Below, in pieces: positions 58,397 through 64,000 of a stretch of 64,000 bases of DNA (positions are counted from its first letter, which is position 1; each line of letters starts with the position of its first letter). Made by a program: the position numbers and the translations under genes. Source of the DNA: Alnus glutinosa (lineage: Eukaryota > Streptophyta > Magnoliopsida > Fagales > Betulaceae). The stretch spans positions 1,612,001-1,676,000 of the forward strand of contig NC_084890.1 in assembly GCF_958979055.1 (NCBI RefSeq), given 5' to 3'. The notes below the pieces were generated by a model that searched no databases, was not told the DNA's origin, and worked only from the letters and a program-made list of their open reading frames with translations.

Positions 58397-59347
58397 AAAT
58401 TTTGCATTCCGTCTTTATGTTTCGATGATGTCGTGAGTAAATACCGGAAGGGACTGATGGAAATACGCCATGCTTCCCGACCACTCTGTTCTTTCTGTCC
58501 AAATTTGTAAGTGTATGTAAATCGCCATAGAAGATGCAGAGCAAGAAGCTCAAAACCGTAATAGTTAATGAACTCTACATGGAGAGGTTAAGACGCGGTG
58601 AGGATGTTGATGGAGATAACGCGGAAAACTGATTTCCCATATCAAGAAGTTAGAAGATGGTGTATTGTGAAGAAGCAGCACATTTTGATTTGTGCTAATT
58701 TAATATGTACATATGTCGTCCGAGTTGCCCCAAGTGTTCAAAGTGTTTGCTACTCCCAGTTCTACCACGGAAATTAGAATTATCAGTATGTATGTTTTCT
58801 TATCTGATTCTAAATTTGTTTTTATTTCATAGTGTGAATTGTTTATGAGGATCCCATCAATGTTCATATTCTCTATTCATGATACGTAAAGAAAGCTCTC
58901 CATTCTAGTTTATTATCTTAGAACGTGTACTTGGGACGATATCGTAAAACACATTCCAAAGTTGGCTTGCAAGCGCCGTTGGGGTGGCTGAACCACACCC
59001 TTGGTCACGGATGGAGGCACCTCTAAACTGGCTATTAAAGGTGGCTGAACAACTTCTTTTGGTCATAATGGGTGGTTTAGTCACCTCTATTGATTATTCC
59101 GATGGCTTGCAAAAGTCACATTTTCTTCTCTTATGCTTTCGCAATTTGGAATGAACGGTTCAGATCAGAGTATTGCACTGGATGTCAAACGGAGATTATA
59201 TATATATATATATATACTGGCTTCTTTCCATATTCAGGTCTATAATAGATTACATGTAACTTGTGACTTTATAGTTCTTGCATTCTAATCATCCCATTGA
59301 AAACAAGTAAATAAATCAATGGGTTATTGAGAAAAGAAGAAAGGGAA
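58397..59347. other. Convergent intergenic region with a GGTGGC patch
   Basis: The two genes are tail to tail. The 3' UTR of the At1g16860-like gene probably extends to about 58850. At 58965-59110 a patch with gttggggtggctgaaccaca, gtggctgaacaactt and gggtggtttagtcacc resembles the GGTGGC cores of the MULE-like elements. A short TA run lies at 59198-59215. Confidence 0.5.
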
Positions 59348-60707
59348 TTAGAGTCTCGAGGGCGTCCCTCCCCCGACCACCAGAGTTTCTCCTGTTATAT
59401 AAGCTGCATCATCAGAAGCCAAAAAGGCAGCAGCAGCAGCCATGTCTTGAGTGGTACCGAGCCTGTTAAGTAAAGACTTCGCCTCGATCTCCTGCTTCTG
59501 CAACAGATTAAACCCATTTTTGATTAATTGCAGAGATCAATGTTCAACATCTTCTGAAGGGGGGCAAAGTGCAGACAAGCAACTTGGGATGAATATGAAC
59601 TTACAACAGATTCATCTTCTATAAGGGATGCGGCAAAGTACGTTGGTACAAAACCCGGAGCAACACAGTTTACACGAGTATCCGGGGCCATCTCGGCTGC
59701 GAGAGCCTAAATGAAGATCAAGAAAGAATAAGAACATGAAAAGAAGACATTCATGATTTGAGAAGTTCTTGAATAAACAAGAGGAATTTGGGAACCAAGT
59801 CACACCTTGGTAAGCCCAAGAAGCGCCGTTTTAGTCACTGCATACATAGCCATGGAAGGTGGTGGTTGGTAGGCGGTGATAGAAGAGATTATAACCACCG
59901 AAGAACCCTTCTGCAAGTAAGGAGCTACATCCTGTAAAAATTAAAGAAGCGAGTTTCAAAACGTTTACAAATCACACCAACAATGTCAGCACATGAAGAC
60001 CACAAAGAGAAGAACTATCAGCTGTGAGAAAAGTCTATGGAAAAGGTTAGCAAGGCCACTAAGTACTATAGACCACTGGCATAGTATCCATAAGAACAAA
60101 CAAATAGGTAAGACACTGTGACGCTAGCCATATTATAGAAATCCAGTATAGATCTGCCATGCTTGCCCCTACAATGAAGAACATTCTCTAGAGAAATTAC
60201 CTTTAAAATAAGTATGGAGGATTTGACATTTATCTCCCACAGTTTGTCCAGTACAGATTCTTTCGTTTGCAAAATGGGATCAGTAGAAGGATTAGCAGCA
60301 GCATTGGATACAACCACATCTACTTTTCCATATCTCTGCATTAGTAAAGACAGATGTGCTTACATTAAACATGAAACTTGCCCTCCAAAGAAAAAGTACG
60401 CACATACGACCAGATGCTGTGATCAAGAAAGCATGCATGTTAAAATATGGCAAGATGCTGTGATCATTATGGGAAGAACTTATCATTTAAAAAAGTGATC
60501 AAGCCCTTTGGCAGCAGATTAGATTATAGATTTCACTACTATAGTATGATAGTTACTAAGCTTCAGCATGAAATAGCCACCCATTACTAATCATGAAACA
60601 AAAAGGTATTGGGAAATTAACCAAGTCCAGCTGTAGAACTTCTCTGACTTCCAAAGCAGAAACCATATCAATTTGAGCATTTCCTTTCTTCTTCTTCTTT
60701 TTCGTTC

Positions 60708-60738
<31 letters not shown>

Positions 60739-62445
60739 CTTTCAAAACTAAAACTTTCTAAAGTTCCTAGATTTATTTATTTCCTTTTTTTTCTGGGTGA
60801 TTCGTACAAAGATCTACTATTCAACTTCATTTCTCACCTGAACAGTCTTGTCTATGAGGTTCTTCCTTTGTTCTGCACTAGACACATGACAAACGACACC
60901 CAAAACTTCGATTCCTCGAGCTTTGAGTTTTTCAACTGCCTCATCTACATTTTTCTGTAACAATTTCACCACACAAAAAAAAATCAACATAATATATCTA
61001 TAAAAAAACAACACGAGACTTATTGCCTTGTTGCTTATATAAGTCAAGAAAAGAAGAAAATCAAATTCTTTGTTTTTTTTTTTTTTCCTAACATTCCAGA
61101 TTTCATTTTTCTTTTTCTATTGTCAGTTCTCTATGCATTAAACTGAGGCCAAAAGAAAATCCAACTTGAAAGGAATTCATACATACTCATTTGAATATTA
61201 ATCAAATGATTAAATCCATAATTGTTTATGAGTTTAAGTTTTTGGGATAAATGGAATTGTAATCTGGTATCAGAGCAAATGTATTGAGTTCGAACCTTAT
61301 CCCCATCATTTACCTCTCATTTCAATTTAATATTTCAAATATTGGGCCTCACTTATTATTATTATTTTATGACGAGGAACCCCTCCAAGGCAGGCCACTT
61401 CGTGTACCCACCCCTGTCAGGTAAATCCCGAATATGTGTAAAGCGCCCCCTCCGCACAGATCGGATAATACTCCAGCTTCATTGGCAGGCTGGCCCCAAG
61501 AAATTGTTTGCATCAAAGGGGATTCGAACCTTAGACTTCATAGGACTACCACAAAAACCAATACCCTTACCACTTGAGCTTCACTTGTTAAGGAAGAGTT
61601 TGAGCCACATGAGAGTAATAAAATATTAATTAAATAATTAAATTAATCATTTTCTATCAACTTAAGCTTTTGAAATAAGTGTTGATTTAACAATACTTAC
61701 GTTCACATATCGATTCTTAAAATATTAATTAAATGATTAAATCAATAATTTTTTATTGACTTAAACTTTTGAAATATAAGTGATAAGCGGTGATTTGACA
61801 ATAGCCAGGTTCACATATCGATCCCAAAGAATAAAATAAAAAATTGAACATACCCCCAAATCCCACCTTACCGTTCCACTTCCACTACAACCTTTCAGGG
61901 GTCAAAAAGCATATCACCCAATTAATTAAAATAAAATAAAATTAAGTACATATATTTCCTGAAGAAAATAAAGCACAAGCGTGGAATGTGGGGGACATTA
62001 TATGTATAATTAAATGTTAAAACAAATTCTAATTCCTGACGAATTCAGCTCTAACTCTCCGTCCAAGTAAACCTGATACCAACATTAGAATTAGCTGAGA
62101 TAAAAACTTCATTTTCTCAAAATCTAAACAACATAAATTTCAGGGTTCCATTTCCTGATCTCAGATTTCAAAGCAATCAAAGATAAAGTAGAAAAAGAAA
62201 CCAACTTTGTCTAGAATTGAGAAACCCCAGATGAACTAGAGTGTAATTACACCAAAATATGAACCAACAACCGAAAATTGAGAGGGAGCGAGTCACCCAC
62301 AAACCTGTTTGCGAGAAGACACGACGACAGAGGCACCTTCCAGGCCGAGCCGCTCGGCTATGCCGAAGCCAATGCCCTGAGTCGAAGCCGTTACGATCGC
62401 CACCTTCCCTTCAAATCTCTTCCCAATTTTCGTCGTCTTCTCCAT
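59348..62445 (-). CDS. IBR1: Peroxisomal short-chain dehydrogenase/reductase, IBR1 (SDRa) type
   Basis: Six exons on the minus strand, 62445-62305, 60954-60838, 60335-60201, 59931-59806, 59706-59605 and 59497-59348, give 256 residues. All introns are GT-AG in phase 0. The Rossmann start is [20 protein letters not shown] (15-34), with the NADP-binding TxxxGxG form. NAAA is at 97-100. The catalytic set is Ser148, Tyr161 and Lys165 (YAVTK), followed by [10 protein letters not shown]. The last three residues, SRL, are a peroxisomal PTS1 signal. Arabidopsis IBR1 ends the same way and acts in beta-oxidation-like conversion of indole-3-butyric acid to indole-3-acetic acid (family knowledge). Sequence agreement is close throughout, for example [14 protein letters not shown] and [13 protein letters not shown]. 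The start ATG fits the family N terminus (MEK). Intron 1 carries nested TRIM and SINE insertions. Confidence 0.93.
61186..61800 (+). mobile_element. TRIM-like element with three LTR copies, interrupted by a SINE, in intron 1 of the IBR1-like gene
   Basis: LTR 1 lies at about 61186-61264, followed by an intact primer-binding site tggtatcagagc (61265-61276) and an internal region with gagttcgaaccttatcccca. The SINE splits the internal region. After it, aaggaagagtttgagccaca leads to LTR 2 (about 61617-61690) and LTR 3 (about 61714-61795). LTRs 2 and 3 are separated or followed by gttcacatatcgatt and gttcacatatcgatc, suggesting a local duplication. Confidence 0.75.
61349..61586 (-). mobile_element. 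tRNA-derived SINE inserted in a TRIM
   Basis: Read on the minus strand, the element begins agctcaagtggtaagggt, a Pol III A-box-like block. A B box ggttcgaatcc follows about 45 bp later (61528-61538 on the plus strand). It ends with a simple ataataataataag tail. The short direct repeat tcactt at 61349-61354 and 61581-61586 is the likely target duplication. A fragment of the same family is in intron 4 of the SOBER1-like gene. Confidence 0.85.
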
Positions 62446-62636
62446 TTTCCCGTCAAATCTGGTACCGAATTCTATCTCAGAACCAGAAATAAGATTAGTC
62501 GTCGGATCTTAGTATGCGTTTCTTGGGATTCGCAATCGATATGCTGCCGACTGCTGATTGAAGATATTTTGGATTGTTTCAATGGGACAGGATATTTCGT
62601 CGCCGGCTGTAGAGAACGGGAGAGAGAGTTAGAGTA

Positions 62637-62884
62637 GTGATTGGCAGGGGAAACGTCCCCTGCCCTCCCCTTTTAATTAAAAAACAAATTTTTTTTTTTA
62701 TCAAAAAAATGACTTCTGATGTCATCATAAGTCAATTTTTGAATAAAAAAATTATTATTTTTTTATTCAAAAAGCCGGTTGGAAGACGGTAAGACGTCTC
62801 CTACCCTCACTTTTTGATAAAAAAAAATTGTTTTTTAATTAAAAGGGGAGGGCAGGGGACGGTAAAACGTCCCCCGCCAATCAC
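62637..62884. mobile_element. Foldback MITE in the promoter of the IBR1-like gene
   Basis: The left arm starts gtgattggcaggggaaacgt and the right arm, inverted, starts gtgattggcgggggacgttt. Both continue through gtcccctgccctccccttttaattaaaaaac. The arms are about 80 bp and nearly identical. The interior contains a second palindrome (tgacttctgatgtcatcataagtca). It lies 190 bp upstream of the start codon and has no frame. Confidence 0.85.
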
Positions 62885-63038
62885 AATTCCCCATCATTCC
62901 CCGAGTTGAATAGTGGAAAAAAAAAATTTGACTTGGAAATTCCACATCAAGTGTAAAAAATTGGGAGTAAGAGTAGCATTTTTCATTGCACAGAAATTTC
63001 TTACGATAAGAAATTTTCTACGACCCACATATAAGAGA
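62885..63038. other. Short spacer upstream of the IBR1-like promoter MITE
   Basis: AT-rich DNA between two MITEs, with no coding frame and no clear motif. Confidence 0.4.
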
Positions 63039-63596
63039 ATTCCTAGTAGCATCACCAAAATGAGCTAATTTAATGAAAACACTAAAAAATCACTCAATTT
63101 TGATGAGTAGTATTCATTCACCAACTTTCTTACCAATTTTGTTTTTTCTTTCTCTCTCACATGATCACAACATTTTTTTTTCCTTCCTTTCTTCTCCTAT
63201 TTGCTTATCCTATTTCCCATCTCTCACACACGATGATATCCTTTTTTCATAGACATGAAAGTTTCTTTGTCCCCGATATAAACTTTGTGGTTCTTTCATT
63301 TATCTTTTCTTTCTTTCTTTCTTGAATTTGGTTTAGAAGCAAATGAAAACTTCTATAAATTTCTTAGCAATGATCTAATCTCAAGATGAAGATGTATGGT
63401 AGCTTGTTGTATAAAAAGATTAAATAGATAAAAAAAATAAAGAAATCTGAAAAATATTATTTAAATGGAATAGTAATAGTAAATAGTAAAAATTGTGAGG
63501 TTGTTGAGGGAATTTTTAAAAAATGGCTTACCAGAATAGAGAAAAGTAGTTTTTAGCTATTTTGGTGAGTAAAATTTGGTGAGACTACTAGGAATG
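63039..63596. mobile_element. Third copy of the GCATTCCTAGTAGCC-family MITE
   Basis: It starts attcctagtagcatcaccaa and ends gagactactaggaatg. The ends and internal ctttctctctcacatgatca block match the copies at 31314 and 33201. It is longer because of a segment with a TTTC microsatellite at about 63300-63325. Confidence 0.78.
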
Positions 63597-64000
63597 TTTT
63601 AAAAATGACAAGTGTCCTTTACACATGTGAGAAGCATATGTTTTTTTATTAATGCTATTAAAAAAGCATGTAAAAAACACATGCTATTTAAATAACATGT
63701 GCTTCTCACATGCCAATGAACACATGTCAATTTTATATGTAGGTTGTAAGAAATTTCCTACAAAGCGGTTTGTAAGAAATTTCTATCATTTTTCATTAGT
63801 TTTTGGTCCGTTTGAGGTTGCGACTTAAAAAAGTGCGATTTAAAATAACGATATTAGAATATGCAATTTAAAACAGTAAGTTTTAAAATCGCAATTAAGC
63901 GTTTGACAAAATTACAGTTTAGCCTTTAAAATTGTAAATTAGCTTTTAAAAATCTGTGTTTTCAAAAAAGCACCCTTTTGCGATTTGAAAGCAGATTTTC
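63597..64000. other. AT-rich right edge of the window with inverted-repeat debris
   Basis: Two short inverted blocks, cacatgtgagaagcatatgt and its partner acatgtgcttctcacatg, lie at 63622-63710, probably another small foldback element. After 63790 the pattern gttttaaaatcgcaattaagcg / gcgatttgaaagcag resembles repeats seen near 3305-3360 and 3885-3900. No gene is seen. Confidence 0.45.

Noticed and set aside
1-64000. CRISPR-like or bacterial defence arrays
   Set aside because: The repeats are dispersed plant transposons and microsatellites. There are no regularly spaced repeat-spacer units, and all genes have eukaryotic introns.

Overview
The window is nuclear DNA of a flowering plant, almost certainly a woody eudicot. 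It is AT-rich, the genes are split by GT-AG introns, and most of the sequence between genes is short non-autonomous transposons, microsatellites and poly(A)/poly(T) runs. The proteins resemble those of rosids, but the exact lineage cannot be fixed from sequence alone. There is no CRISPR array, operon, rRNA or prokaryotic feature.

Nine protein-coding loci can be supported. In order they are: the 3' end of an unidentified acidic protein ending near a LxLxL (EAR-like) motif (+, 1585-2405); a mitochondrial pyruvate carrier of the MPC2/NRGA1 type (-, 4866-8082); Mediator subunit MED11 (+, 11090-12911); a small RALF-like secreted peptide (-, 16528-16770); a SOBER1-type acyl-protein thioesterase/carboxylesterase (+, 18773-23895); a 206-residue plant protein of unknown function (+, 27843-28463); the Raf-like kinase HT1 of stomatal CO2 signalling (-, 38970-42300); an At1g16860-like two-span membrane protein (+, 54897-58396); and a peroxisomal short-chain dehydrogenase of the IBR1/SDRa type (-, 59348-62445). 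For the seven recognised genes I assembled exon-intron models in which every junction keeps frame, and all except the acidic 3' end are complete. The genes are independent housekeeping or signalling loci, not a pathway cluster.

The space between and inside the genes is a catalogue of miniature elements, several with target-site duplications (TSDs) readable by eye. They include Mutator-like (MULE) elements with 9-bp TSDs at 14881-15582, 29938-30333 and 36699-37235; a 1.4-kb PIF/Harbinger-like element with TTA TSDs at 31755-33155, nested in an older MITE; a hAT-type MITE with an 8-bp TSD at 35795-35984; poly(A) retroposons with 13- and 14-bp TSDs at 39474-39957 and 48570-49581; a tRNA-derived SINE at 61349-61586; and many copies of a very small TRIM-like LTR element whose tRNA-Met primer-binding site (TGGTATCAGAGC or decayed versions) is still visible.

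The most notable structural themes are: repeated insertion of other elements into TRIM copies (MULE, LINE-like retroposon, SINE); TRIM remnants in introns of three of the genes; several dispersed GC-rich islands built on GGGGTGGC/GCCACCCC, three of them clearly cores of long-TIR elements; and a near-perfect foldback MITE in the promoter of the IBR1-like gene. I found no new multi-gene biological system.
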